From assembly GCF_900107995.1 (NCBI RefSeq), contig NZ_FNUM01000003.1, positions 361,855 through 425,854 on the forward strand: a stretch of 64,000 bases of DNA, read 5' to 3'. The notes beneath the pieces are model-generated. The model searched no databases. It was given only the letters and a program-made list of their open reading frames with translations, and was not told where the DNA came from. Positions 1 to 8,891 of the stretch are shown in pieces; position 1 is the stretch's first letter; each line of letters opens with the position of its first letter. A program made the translations under genes and the position numbers. Origin of the DNA: Alcanivorax sp. DSM 26293. GTDB lineage: Bacteria > Pseudomonadota > Gammaproteobacteria > Pseudomonadales > Alcanivoracaceae.

Positions 1-55
1 CTTGCGCAAAACTTATTTCTTTCATGCTTTTCTTGTCTGCCTGAGACACACCCAT
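1..55 (-). CDS. N-terminal fragment of an unidentified gene (runs off the window)
   Basis: On the minus strand an ATG at 55 opens a frame that stays open for 18 codons to the window edge, reading MGVSQADKKSMKEISFAQ. An AGGAG Shine-Dalgarno lies 6 nt upstream (62-66), which is what supports it as a real start. The visible N-terminus is hydrophilic, with no signal peptide and no family motif, so no function is assigned. The 56-270 interval between it and the end of the MerR gene holds no other gene that I can see. Confidence 0.45.
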   Translation of the reverse strand, partial: MGVSQADKKSMKEISFAQ

Positions 56-270
56 GATCTACTCCTGAAGCCGCACGAAGAATGGACCCATACGCTAAGC
101 ACAGCCCGGTGAAATCACCAGTGTTTGTGCGCCATTGTCAGGCAAGGGTGTTCACCAAAAACACCATTCGTTGACCAAAACGGTCTTCTGGAAAAAACGA
201 ACGCTAAAAAGAGAAATATCACACGCTATTGTTTACTGCGCCCGGCGTAGCCGCCCCACGTAACAACGCA

Positions 271-654
271 TCATCTGTTGCAATGTCCTTGCTGCCGCAA
301 CGCGGCGGCACTCTCTTCCAGCCGTTTTTGCTCGCGACCAAGAAGGGCGCTGACCCGTTTCCATTCGCGGATCTTCTCGTCCACCGCCGCCTTCTTTTCC
401 GCCATCAGCACAGCACCTTGTTCGCAATCGATGCTGTCACTGCGCAGGGCGTCCAGCACCTCTCGTATCTCGCGCAGGGAAAAACCCAGCGCTTTGAGCT
501 GGCGCACCATGGCCACCCGTTCCACCGCCTTTTCCGGATAGTCCCGGTAATTGTTGCCACGGCGACCCACTTCCTGAAGCAATCCGGCCTTTTCGTAATA
601 GCGCAGGGTATGGCGGTTCACCCCGGTGCGCTGTTCCAGTTCCGCAATCTGCAT
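271..654 (-). CDS. MerR-family transcriptional regulator
   Basis: A 127-residue one-component regulator. The N-terminal winged helix-turn-helix is clear: IAELEQRTGVNRHTLRYYE at residues 2-20, then the wing with NNYRDY. Residues about 75-120 are a charged helix typical of the MerR dimerisation coiled coil. Only two cysteines are present (SIDCEQ and GHCNR), so metal sensing is not evident and the effector is unknown. The ATG at 654 has GAGG 6 nt upstream. It is divergent from the epimerase-like gene at 736, and the intervening 81 bp contain a MerR-type promoter with dyads, so it most likely controls that gene. Confidence 0.9.
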   Translation of the reverse strand: MQIAELEQRTGVNRHTLRYYEKAGLLQEVGRRGNNYRDYPEKAVERVAMVRQLKALGFSLREIREVLDALRSDSIDCEQGAVLMAEKKAAVDEKIREWKRVSALLGREQKRLEESAAALRQQGHCNR

Positions 655-674
655 GGCGGCCTCGCAATCCGCTG

Positions 675-706
675 TTGACCTTAGAGCATACTCTACCCTT
701 TAGGGT
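675..706 (+). promoter_or_regulatory. Probable MerR-type operator/promoter in front of the epimerase gene
   Basis: TTGACC at 675-680 resembles a -35 box. It is followed by the dyad TAGAG-CATA-CTCTA (682-695) and then ACCCT-TT-AGGGT (695-706). MerR proteins bind dyads placed inside an over-long spacer downstream of a TTGAC box. That arrangement, and its place between a merR gene and a divergent target, support the call. Which dyad is the true operator cannot be decided from sequence alone. Confidence 0.55.
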
Positions 707-735
707 GGTGGCATACCTCATCACGGAGACCTGCC

Positions 736-1800
736 ATGACCATTCTCATCACCGGCGCCAGCGGCTTTATCGGCCGCCATGTCTGCGCTCAGTTAAGCCA
801 TCATCACGACATCCTGGCGGTATTGCGCCAGCCGGACAGCCAGCTCCCCGTCCTGCGCCAGCAAGTCCATGCCCTGGGCGGGCAGGGCGAGCGTCTGCAG
901 GCGGTGCAGGGGGATCTGGATTTGCCCGGCCTGGGCTTGCCGGAGGATCTGCCTGCCCCACAGGCCATCATTCATCTGGGCGCCCGCTTTGCCTGGCAAC
1001 TGGATCGGGAGACCGCCCAGCGCACCAATGTGGCCGGCAGCCTGGCGGTGGCGGAGCTGGCCCGCCGCCATGGCAGCCGTCTGGTGTTTATCAGTGGCTT
1101 CATGCTGGAAAACCATGAGCATCTTCAGCGGCTGGGCATCACCGGCGACGATCCGGACCAGGTGGATTGGCAGCAGGTCTATCGCCGGGCGGGCGGCTAT
1201 GAAGCCAGCAAACTGGAAGCGGCAATCCGGGTGCGGGCCCTGGCCGCCACCAGTGACCTGGAACTGGTGGAAGTGCAGCCCGCGACTGTCGCCGGTCAAA
1301 GCCATACCGGCGCTCTGGATAGTGCCCAGCCGCTGTATTCGCTGATCGATAACCTGGCGCGGGGGCGGATGGCCATGGTCCCCGGCAGCCCGGATCACTG
1401 GCTGCCACTGGTGGCGGTGGACCATCTGGCGGCGCTGATTGCGGAGGCGACCCGGGCCCAGAACGTGCCGCAACGGCTACTGGCCCTGGAACCCACCACG
1501 CCCAACTTGCAGGGGCTGCTGGCCATCGCCGCCGACACCCTGGGGCGGCGCCCTCCGCAGCGGCATTTGCCGATTCCGGTTCTGGCGGCTCTGCTTCACC
1601 TGCCGGGGATGCCACGGCTGATGAACACCTGGCCGGAGGCCCTGCACTTCATCCAGACCACCCGTTTCGACACCACCGCCACCGATGCCTTTCTGGCGCA
1701 GCAGGGGCTAACTCGCCCCGCCATGGCGGCGGTGATTGCCCGCAGTGCCCACTGGTACCAGCAACAAGGGCATGATCAGGCGGATCCGTCACCGGCCTGA
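736..1800 (+). CDS. NAD(P)-dependent epimerase/dehydratase (extended SDR)
   Basis: A 354-residue extended short-chain dehydrogenase/reductase. The Rossmann dinucleotide motif TGASGFIG is at residues 6-13 and the active-site YxxxK appears as YEASK near residue 155, so cofactor binding and catalysis look intact. The substrate is not recognisable; the fold covers sugar-nucleotide epimerases, flavonol-type reductases and steroid dehydrogenases. The ATG has GGAG 8 nt upstream. It is divergent from a MerR regulator and probably under its control, which suggests an inducible role rather than housekeeping sugar metabolism. Confidence 0.85.
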   Translation: MTILITGASGFIGRHVCAQLSHHHDILAVLRQPDSQLPVLRQQVHALGGQGERLQAVQGDLDLPGLGLPEDLPAPQAIIHLGARFAWQLDRETAQRTNVAGSLAVAELARRHGSRLVFISGFMLENHEHLQRLGITGDDPDQVDWQQVYRRAGGYEASKLEAAIRVRALAATSDLELVEVQPATVAGQSHTGALDSAQPLYSLIDNLARGRMAMVPGSPDHWLPLVAVDHLAALIAEATRAQNVPQRLLALEPTTPNLQGLLAIAADTLGRRPPQRHLPIPVLAALLHLPGMPRLMNTWPEALHFIQTTRFDTTATDAFLAQQGLTRPAMAAVIARSAHWYQQQGHDQADPSPA

Positions 1801-1882
1801 CCCTGCATCTTTGCGGGCGCTTGGGGTATGCTTGCGGGCATTGTGGGTGCCCGGCACGGCCGGGCACGGTATTCAGCGATAA

Positions 1883-2389
<507 letters not shown>

Positions 2390-2492
2390 CGCCACCCGAC
2401 AGCGCGAGTCAGCCCCTGCATACAGTCAGGCCAACCCCGCGAACCGGAACCAGTCGCGGGTAGCGGCTTTTCAGAAGCGGTAGCCTTGGATC

Positions 2493-2536
2493 GCGTTGTC
2501 AGAATAGCCACTCAATAATAATAACGCTGACAACGC
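2493..2536. repeat. 10-bp perfect inverted repeat upstream of the ggt REP
   Basis: GCGTTGTCAG at 2493-2502 is exactly complemented by CTGACAACGC at 2527-2536, with a 24-nt AT-rich centre. It lies downstream of coaD and directly abuts the left arm of the REP hairpin. There is no T-run, so an intrinsic terminator is unlikely. It could be an operator or part of a composite repeat. Confidence 0.4.
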
Positions 2537-2617
2537 TGTAGGAGCGCCGCTTGAGGCGCGAAGCGATCCGGGAAGGCTTTCGCAAGCAGATTCGCGCCTC
2601 AAGCGGCGCTCCTACAG
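2536..2617. repeat. REP hairpin A1 (perfect 27-bp arms)
   Basis: The left arm at 2536-2562 begins CTGTAGGAGCGCCGCTTGAG and ends CGCGAA. The right arm at 2591-2617 is its exact reverse complement, around a 28-nt centre. The GTAGGAGC...CGCGAA pattern matches the REP class known from Pseudomonas. It sits 27 bp before the ggt start codon, so its transcript would fold just upstream of the ribosome-binding site. A sister copy with one changed base per arm lies at 10169-10271. Confidence 0.85.
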
Positions 2618-2643
2618 ACAATATCCCCATCCACGGAGGAACC

Positions 2644-4317
2644 ATGCGCATTCTGCTTCCCTTGCTGCTGCTGATCACCGTCACCGCCCAGGCCGCCGGG
2701 CCGGGCAAGAACGCGGTAGCGAGTGCTCACCCACTGGCCACCGACGCCGGCATGGAGATCCTCGCGAAAGGCGGCAATGCCTACGATGCCGCCATCGCCG
2801 TGGCGGCAGCCCTGGCGGTGGTGGAACCCTACTCGGCCGGCATGGGCGGTGGCGGCTTCTGGCTGCTGCACCGGGAAAGTGACGGTCTGCAGACCTTCGT
2901 GGACGCCCGGGAAACCGCCCCGGATGCGGCCATCCCCACCATGTACCAGGACCGCGACGGCAAGGTGGTCCGTGACTGGGCCCTGAACGGCCCCAGCGCC
3001 GCCGGCATTCCCGGCCAGGCCGCCGCCTTTGTGCATCTGGCGGACAACTACGGCAAGCTGCCCCTGAAGACCTCACTGGCACCGGCCATCCGGCTGGCCA
3101 GGGAGGGCTTCGAGGTGGAAGACCACTACCGCAAACTGGCCGGTTACCGGGAAGAGGTGCTCAACCGCTTTCCCGAAGCCGCCGCCCTCTTCCTGCACAA
3201 CGGCAAAGTGCCCCCCGCTGGCCATGTGATCAAACAACCGGATCTGGCCCGGGTACTGACCCTGCTGGCCGAGAAGGGCAAGGCCGGTTTCTACCAGGGC
3301 GAGGTCGCCCGCAAACTGGTGGAAGGGGTGGAGCAGGCCGGGGGGATCTGGACCCTGGAAGACCTGGCCAACTACGACGTGATTGAGCGCTCACCTACCG
3401 TGAGCACCTTTAAAAATGCCCGTATCGTTTCTGCCCCGCCGCCCTCCGCCGGCGGCATTGTGATGGGCCAGGCCCTCAATATTCTCAGCCAGTTCGAGGG
3501 CGAACCGGACACCCACCTGATCGTGGAAGCCATGCGCCGGGCCTACCAGGATCGGGCCCGCTATCTGGGCGACCCTGACTTTGTGGATATCCCTGTGGAT
3601 AAGCTGTTGAGCAGCGAATACGCCCGGCAACGGGCCCGCAGCATCAACCCGGACGAAGCCACCCCCAGCCATACCCTGGGCGAGCCGCTGACCGTGGAGG
3701 AGGGCTTCCATACCACCCACCTGTCGGTGCTGGACAAGGCCGGCAACCGGGTCGCCGCCACCCTGAGCATCAATCTGCCCTTTGGCAGCGGCTTCGTGCC
3801 ACCGGGCACCGGCGTCCTGCTCAACAACGAAATGGACGACTTCTCCGCCAAGCCGGGCAGCCCCAACGCCTATGGCCTGGTGGGTAGCGAGGCCAATGCC
3901 ATCGCTCCCGGCAAACGGCCCCTGTCATCCATGACCCCCACCTTCGTGGAATTCGACGACCGCGTGGCCATCCTCGGCACCCCCGGTGGCAGTCGCATCA
4001 TCACCATGGTCATGCTGGGCGTGCTGGAAGCGGCCAACGACCAGCCCGTGGATGCCTGGGTCAACCGGGTCCGTTTCCACCACCAGTACCTGCCCGATGA
4101 AGTGCAGGCGGAGCCGGCCTTTGTCGGCAGCGAGGCCGCCAAGGAACTGATGCTGCGCGGCCACCATGTGGTCTCCACCGGCCGCGATTACGGCAACATG
4201 CAGGCGATCCTGTGGCGCAAGGGCAGCAATGAGGTCACCGCCGCCAGCGATCCCCGCGGGATTGGCAGCGCCGCCGTCAGCGGGCAGGCACCGCTGAAGA
4301 AAACCGGCACGGATTAA
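2644..4317 (+). CDS. ggt: Gamma-glutamyltransferase, exported
   Basis: Periplasmic Ntn-hydrolase that cleaves or transfers the gamma-glutamyl group of glutathione and related compounds; it matures by self-cleavage into two subunits. The 557-residue protein starts with a signal peptide (MRILLPLLLLITVTAQAA). The nucleophile region GFHTTHLSVLD near residue 358 carries the expected TTH threonine, and RPLSSMTPT and GTPGGSRI follow in the small subunit. The frame is open further upstream, but that part is translated REP sequence. The ATG at 2644 has GGAGG 4-5 nt before it and starts the signal peptide, so I use it. It probably recycles glutathione-derived amino acids. Confidence 0.95.
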   Translation: MRILLPLLLLITVTAQAAGPGKNAVASAHPLATDAGMEILAKGGNAYDAAIAVAAALAVVEPYSAGMGGGGFWLLHRESDGLQTFVDARETAPDAAIPTMYQDRDGKVVRDWALNGPSAAGIPGQAAAFVHLADNYGKLPLKTSLAPAIRLAREGFEVEDHYRKLAGYREEVLNRFPEAAALFLHNGKVPPAGHVIKQPDLARVLTLLAEKGKAGFYQGEVARKLVEGVEQAGGIWTLEDLANYDVIERSPTVSTFKNARIVSAPPPSAGGIVMGQALNILSQFEGEPDTHLIVEAMRRAYQDRARYLGDPDFVDIPVDKLLSSEYARQRARSINPDEATPSHTLGEPLTVEEGFHTTHLSVLDKAGNRVAATLSINLPFGSGFVPPGTGVLLNNEMDDFSAKPGSPNAYGLVGSEANAIAPGKRPLSSMTPTFVEFDDRVAILGTPGGSRIITMVMLGVLEAANDQPVDAWVNRVRFHHQYLPDEVQAEPAFVGSEAAKELMLRGHHVVSTGRDYGNMQAILWRKGSNEVTAASDPRGIGSAAVSGQAPLKKTGTD

Positions 4318-4338
4318 GTCACAAAGGAACCTGACCCC

Positions 4339-4533
4339 ATGAAAGGACTTCTGCTGTTGAGCTTCGCCGCACTGCTGGCCGCCTGTAGTGAGAAGGCGGT
4401 CTACAACAACCTCCAGCACAACAACCGCCTCCAGTGCGACAAGGTGCCGTTGTCGGAATACGATGCCTGCATGGAGCGGGCCAGCAAGCCCTATGACGAC
4501 TATGAACGGGAACGCCGGGAATTGAACGACTAG
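4339..4533 (+). CDS. Small lipoprotein
   Basis: A 64-residue protein with a lipoprotein signal peptide, MKGLLLLSFAALLAAC, with lipobox LAAC at the end of a hydrophobic stretch. The mature part is only about 48 residues, charged and rich in Tyr, Asp and Glu, with two further cysteines (LQCDK, DACME) that could form a disulphide. It begins 21 bp after ggt, in the same direction, and is probably co-transcribed. No family is recognised. The signal peptide, lipobox and operon position argue that it is real. Confidence 0.75.
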   Translation: MKGLLLLSFAALLAACSEKAVYNNLQHNNRLQCDKVPLSEYDACMERASKPYDDYERERRELND

Positions 4534-4602
4534 CCGCCACGCTGGCCTGGCAGCCGGTTTCCGGTTAGCGTAGCTCCCCCCGTGACTGCGACCGGAGCCG
4601 CC

Positions 4603-5637
4603 ATGTCTGCCCTGTTTGCTACCGACCTTCCCCTGATCCAGGCCCCCATGGCCGGCGTGCAGGACTGGCGCCTGGCTGCGGCAGTGTGCGAGGCCGGCGG
4701 GCTGGGATCCGTGCCGGCGGGGATGCTCAGTGCCCAGGGGCTGGAAGAACAACTGACGCAACTGTCTGCCGTCACCAACCAACCCTGGAATGTGAATTTT
4801 TTCTGCCACACGGCTCCCGCGCCGGACCCGGCAGGGGAGCAGCGCTGGGTGGACGCCCTGCAGCCTTTCTATGAGGAATTCGCAGCGGATACCTCGGCCA
4901 TTGCCAGCGGCCCCTCCCGGCAACCCTTCGACGAAGACAGCGCGGCGGTGCTGGAACGGTTTCGCCCGGCGGTGGTGAGCTTCCATTACGGCTTGCCGGC
5001 CCCGGCCTTGCTGGCGCGGGTAAAAGCCACAGGGGCCCGGGTGCTGTCCAGCGCCACCACGGTAGAAGAAGCCATCTGGCTGGCAGAGCACGGTGCCGAC
5101 GGGGTGATTGCCCAAGGGCTGGAGGCCGGCGGCCATCGGGGCCATTTCCTCAGTGACGACCTCAGCCTGCAGCAGGGCACCTTCAGCTTGCTGCCACAGA
5201 TTTGCGACGCCATTTCCCTGCCGGTGATCGCCGCCGGCGGCATTGCCACCCCGGCAGGGGTCCGGGCCGCCCGCGCGCTGGGCGCCAGCGCCGTTCAGGT
5301 GGGCACGGCCTATCTGCTGTGCCCGGAAGCCACCACCAAGGCCGTGCACCGGCAGTGGCTGCAGAGTGAACGCGCCCGGCATACGGCCCTGACCACAGTG
5401 TTTTCCGGGCGTCCCGCCCGGGGCATGGTGAACCGGCTGATGGATGCCCTGGGCCCCATGCCGGACGTGACCCCGGCCTTCCCCCTGGCGGGCAACGCCA
5501 TCGGACCGTTGCGGGCAGCGGCGGAAGCCAAGGGCAGCGGTGATTGCTCCCCCTTGTGGGCAGGGCAGTTCGCCAGTGCGTGCCGGGACATATCGGCGGC
5601 AGAAGTGACCCGGTGGCTGGCCGAGGGCTGGGGTTAG
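4603..5637 (+). CDS. Nitronate monooxygenase family FMN enzyme
   Basis: A 344-residue TIM-barrel flavoprotein of the nitronate monooxygenase (formerly 2-nitropropane dioxygenase) family, which oxidises alkyl nitronates using FMN and oxygen. Seen in sequence: LPLIQAPMAGV at the N-terminus, NVNFFCH, the catalytic-loop motif GLEAGGHRGH near residue 180, and the FMN phosphate-binding AAGGIATPAGVRAARALGASAVQVGTAYL region, given here in outline. The ATG at 4603 has CCGGAG upstream and is preferred to a GTG seven codons earlier. It follows the lipoprotein gene by 69 bp. The physiological substrate is uncertain; some relatives are enoyl reductases. Confidence 0.88.
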   Translation: MSALFATDLPLIQAPMAGVQDWRLAAAVCEAGGLGSVPAGMLSAQGLEEQLTQLSAVTNQPWNVNFFCHTAPAPDPAGEQRWVDALQPFYEEFAADTSAIASGPSRQPFDEDSAAVLERFRPAVVSFHYGLPAPALLARVKATGARVLSSATTVEEAIWLAEHGADGVIAQGLEAGGHRGHFLSDDLSLQQGTFSLLPQICDAISLPVIAAGGIATPAGVRAARALGASAVQVGTAYLLCPEATTKAVHRQWLQSERARHTALTTVFSGRPARGMVNRLMDALGPMPDVTPAFPLAGNAIGPLRAAAEAKGSGDCSPLWAGQFASACRDISAAEVTRWLAEGWG

Positions 5638-5791
5638 TTTTTTGTAGGAGCTATGCAGGGCCACTTCCCCCCTATGGCCCGATTTAACCTTGCAGGTTGC
5701 GGGGCAGCGGTCAGAATCGACATCCTGTTTACCGGCCATGCCGGTGTGAGACTTGCCCGGCCCGCTGCCGGGCCCCAGCGGAGTGCTTTAC

Positions 5792-6211
5792 ATGCAGCGT
5801 ATCGAGATTACCAAGACCTTCCCGTTTTCCGTGGACAAGCTGTTCGACTTTCTCAGTGACCACGAAAACCTGGAAGTGATTTTCGCCCCGGCCAAGATCA
5901 AGCGAGTGAAGCCCGGCATCGACAGCCCCAACGGCGTGGGCTCCACCCGCCGCATGCGCATCCTGATCGCGCCGCCGTTCGAAGAAACCGTCACCAAGGT
6001 GGTCCCCAACGAACTGATCGAATACAAGATCAGCAAGGGTAGCCCCCTGAAGAACCACAAGGGCACCATGCGCTTTTCCGAAAACGGCAACGGCGGCAGT
6101 CAGCTGCACTATGTGATCGAGTTTGAAGGCAAGCTGCCGCTGCTCGGTCCGGTAGTAAAAGCCGGCCTGGGTCAGGCCATCAGCCGTGGGCTGAACAAGC
6201 TGAAGCTGTAG
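5792..6211 (+). CDS. SRPBCC (START-like) family protein
   Basis: A 139-residue protein with the SRPBCC ligand-binding fold: an N-terminal strand and helix (RIEITKTFPFSVDKLFDFLS), a central beta sheet, and a long C-terminal helix ending ISRGLNKLKL. This family covers polyketide cyclases, lipid-binding and coenzyme-Q-binding proteins. Nothing here fixes a ligand. An upstream in-frame start is possible, but the ATG at 5792 has GGAG 7 nt ahead and matches the family N-terminus. It is convergent with the antiporter gene that ends at 6303. Confidence 0.82.
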   Translation: MQRIEITKTFPFSVDKLFDFLSDHENLEVIFAPAKIKRVKPGIDSPNGVGSTRRMRILIAPPFEETVTKVVPNELIEYKISKGSPLKNHKGTMRFSENGNGGSQLHYVIEFEGKLPLLGPVVKAGLGQAISRGLNKLKL

Positions 6212-6302
6212 TTCCGCCTGTCCGGGCTGGCGGGGCGCTCCTGGCTTGAGCGACCCGGCGAGCCCGGCGCCTGTCCCGGCGACAACGGCTCGGCAACGCG
6301 CA

Positions 6303-8063
6303 TCAGTCGCCGCTGGACAGCAGGGATTCCAGCTCTGCCCGGCCGCGCTGGTTGGCTTCCACCAGCTTGTCGCCATCGTGCTGGTGTTCCACCTGCTCGC
6401 GCAGCAGTGTCTCGTCCAGTTCCCGGAAGCTGCGCACCAGATCGATGGCGGTGGATTCCGGCACACCCAGTTGCATCAGCGTCACCCGGGTACTGAGCAG
6501 GGCGGACTCGAACGTCTCCCGGATTACCTGATCGACCCCCAGGGCATGAAGCTTGTAGGCGTGGAAGCGGTCCCGGGCACGGGCCACGATGGTCACATCA
6601 GGGAAGTGGTGACGCACCAGTTCCGCGGCCTTGAGCGAGTCGTCCACATCGTCCACCGCCAGCACCAGCACCCGGGCGTATTCCAGTCCCGCATTGCGTA
6701 ACAGGTCCAGGCGGGTCACATCACCGAAGTACACCTCGTTGCCATAGCGGCGCAGCATGTCGATCTCGTCCGGATCGGAATCCAGGGCGGTGAACGGGAT
6801 CTTGCGTGCCACCAGGATCCGCGCGGTGATCTGCCCGAAACGCCCCAGGCCAGCGATCACCACCCGCGGGTGATGGTCGGGCATGTCTTCCGCTTCCAGG
6901 TCCGGGCGCGAGGTGCTCTTGCTGCGCTCAGGCCACAGCAGGGTGACCAGTTTCAGCAGCATCGGGGTGGCGGCCATGGACAGGGCCACCACCAGGTTGA
7001 GCTGGCCCACCAGGGTGCTGTCCAGCAGGTTCAGGGCCTGGGCCTGGGTGAACAGCACAAAGGCGAATTCACCGCCCTGGCAGAGCAGGATGCCGAACAG
7101 GGCGGTGTTGCGCCATTCCACCCCGCGTACCCGGCTGATCACCGCCAGCACCAGGGCTTTCAGGCCCAACAGCACCAGCAGATAGAGGGCAATGTCCCCC
7201 GGGTTGTCGACCAGCAAGCGCAGATCCATGGTCATGCCGATGGCCAGGAAGAACAGCCCCAGCAACAGACTCTTGAAGGGCTGGATATCAGTTTCCAGTT
7301 GCTCCCGGTAGGGCGAGTTGGCCAGCAGAACCCCGGCCACGAAAGCCCCCAGGCCCATGGACAGGCCCAGGTGCTCCATCAGGGCGGCGGCGCCCAGCAC
7401 CAGCATCAGGGCACTGGCGATCATCAACTCCCGGTTGCGCAGTTTCGCCAGCCAGCCCAGCCAGGGATTGAGGGCATACTTGCCCGCCAGCACCATGGCC
7501 ACCAATGCCACCAGACCGGCCAGCAACTGCGGGCTGTCCTCACCGGCCTGGGTGCCGGCCAGCAGGGGCAACAGCAGCAGGATGGGGATGACCGCCAGAT
7601 CCTGGAACAGCAGAATGGAGAACGCGGAGCGGCCCTGGGGCGTACCCAGCTGATTGTTTTCCACCAGCATCTGTACCACAAAGGCGGTGGAGGACAGTGC
7701 CAGGGTGAAGCCGATGGCCAGACTCACGTTGGTCTCGAAGCCCAGCAGCAGAAAGGCCCCCGCCAGCAGCGCGGCACTGAGCAGCACCTGGCTGGCCCCC
7801 AGTCCCACCAGCCGGCGCCGCTGCGCCCACAGTTGTTGCGGTGCCAGTTCCAGCCCCACCAGAAACAGCATCAGCACCACACCGAGCTCGGCGAAGTGCA
7901 GCACGTCGGTGCCGCCGCTGACCAGCGCCAACCCCAGTGGCCCCACGGCGATCCCCGCCGCCAGATAGCCCAGAATGCTGCCCAGTCCCAGTCGCTGGAA
8001 CAGGGGCAATAACAACAGGGTCGCCGCCAGCAGCACCAGCGCCTGAGAGAAAAAGCCTTCCAC
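6303..8063 (-). CDS. Kef-type CPA2 cation:proton antiporter with RCK domain
   Basis: A 586-residue inner-membrane antiporter of the KefB/KefC (CPA2) type that exchanges K+ or Na+ for protons. About 12 hydrophobic helices span residues 5-370, including the conserved segment ELGVVLMLFLVGLEL and the LLFQDLAVIP motif. The C-terminal 200 residues form an RCK/TrkA-N nucleotide-binding domain starting VVIAGLGRFGQ (GxGxxG) near residue 398. No ancillary KefF/KefG oxidoreductase gene is adjacent, so glutathione gating as in E. coli KefC is not implied. It has its own promoter region, shared divergently with the HPP gene. Confidence 0.92.
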   Translation of the reverse strand: MEGFFSQALVLLAATLLLLPLFQRLGLGSILGYLAAGIAVGPLGLALVSGGTDVLHFAELGVVLMLFLVGLELAPQQLWAQRRRLVGLGASQVLLSAALLAGAFLLLGFETNVSLAIGFTLALSSTAFVVQMLVENNQLGTPQGRSAFSILLFQDLAVIPILLLLPLLAGTQAGEDSPQLLAGLVALVAMVLAGKYALNPWLGWLAKLRNRELMIASALMLVLGAAALMEHLGLSMGLGAFVAGVLLANSPYREQLETDIQPFKSLLLGLFFLAIGMTMDLRLLVDNPGDIALYLLVLLGLKALVLAVISRVRGVEWRNTALFGILLCQGGEFAFVLFTQAQALNLLDSTLVGQLNLVVALSMAATPMLLKLVTLLWPERSKSTSRPDLEAEDMPDHHPRVVIAGLGRFGQITARILVARKIPFTALDSDPDEIDMLRRYGNEVYFGDVTRLDLLRNAGLEYARVLVLAVDDVDDSLKAAELVRHHFPDVTIVARARDRFHAYKLHALGVDQVIRETFESALLSTRVTLMQLGVPESTAIDLVRSFRELDETLLREQVEHQHDGDKLVEANQRGRAELESLLSSGD

Positions 8064-8215
8064 GGTGATCTCCTTTTTCTGATCCGCTCATGCTAGCGGA
8101 TTTACCCATGAGCCGTTGTTAAAAAGCGCTATCGGTTGCCGTGCACCAAAATTGCCCAACCATCGCCAAAGCCTTACCATGCGCGCTCTTTATTCGCCCC
8201 GGAATAGTGCGCGAG

Positions 8216-8818
8216 ATGAGTGAACAGAATGACCGGCTGCGCCAGCAACTGGTCGGCGGCCTGTTGCGGCAACTGCATCTGGATGTGATGAGCCAGCGGT
8301 TTAATCCCCGCCTGGTGCTGGCGCTGTTCAATCTGGTCAACGGCGGGTTGAGCATTGCCCTGATCGCCATCGTTGCACTGATTACCCAGCAGTCCTTTAT
8401 CTTTCCCTCCCTGGGGGCCACCGCCTTTCTGCTGTTCCACCTGCCCCTGGCGGAAGCCGCCTCGCCACGCAATGTGCTCAGCGGTCACGTGATCGGCGTG
8501 CTCTGTGGCTGGGCTGCCCTGTGGATATGCGGGCTGGACGATGCCCCCGCCGCGTTTCTGACCGGGGTGGAATGGCCTCGTGTGGTGGCGGCCAGTCTCT
8601 CACTGGGCTTCACCAGTGCCCTGATGATCCTGTTGCGGGTCGCCCATCCCCCCGCCGGAGCCACGGCGCTGATTGTCTCCCTGGGCCTGATGCATGAGCT
8701 GCAGCAGCTACCGGTGCTGATCAGCGCCGTGGCTCTGCTGGTCGCCCAGGCCTTTATCATCAACCGGGTTGCCGGGATTCCCTATCCGCTATGGCGCAGT
8801 GAAAAGCAGAACCATTGA
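8216..8818 (+). CDS. HPP-family integral membrane protein
   Basis: A 200-residue membrane protein with four to five hydrophobic segments. It carries the family's diagnostic His-Pro-Pro motif in RVAHPPAGATALIVSLG near residue 147, and the FPSLGATAFLLF segment of the first half. HPP proteins are predicted transporters; some cyanobacterial and chloroplast members have been linked to nitrite transport, which cannot be assumed here. I prefer the ATG at 8216 to the frame's earlier codons, because the upstream extension looks non-coding. A probable Fur box follows just after the stop. Confidence 0.8.
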   Translation: MSEQNDRLRQQLVGGLLRQLHLDVMSQRFNPRLVLALFNLVNGGLSIALIAIVALITQQSFIFPSLGATAFLLFHLPLAEAASPRNVLSGHVIGVLCGWAALWICGLDDAPAAFLTGVEWPRVVAASLSLGFTSALMILLRVAHPPAGATALIVSLGLMHELQQLPVLISAVALLVAQAFIINRVAGIPYPLWRSEKQNH

Positions 8819-8828
8819 CTCATTTTCG

Positions 8829-8849
8829 TAATGAGAATTGCTTTTATTA
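8829..8849 (+). promoter_or_regulatory. Probable Fur box
   Basis: The sequence AATGAGAATTGCTTTTATTA, 45-65 bp before the PepSY gene start, matches the strong half of the Fur consensus (TGAGAAT) followed by a degenerate second half. The target class, iron-regulated PepSY membrane proteins, fits. No binding-site search was possible. Confidence 0.6.
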
Positions 8850-8891
8850 CTGATAGACTGCGGCGCTTACTCTGATCGTCACAGGTGCCCC

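Noticed and set aside
5640..5660. GTAGGAGC word after the nitronate monooxygenase gene as a full REP
   Set aside because: Only one half-word is present; no complementary arm follows within 100 bp.
3925..5739. 604-codon open frame on the minus strand
   Set aside because: It lies opposite ggt and the nitronate monooxygenase, has no family motif, and reflects GC-rich third-position bias.
6870..8012. 380-codon Gln/His-rich frame opposite the Kef antiporter
   Set aside because: Composition is that of an antisense shadow; the antiporter on the other strand has clear domains.
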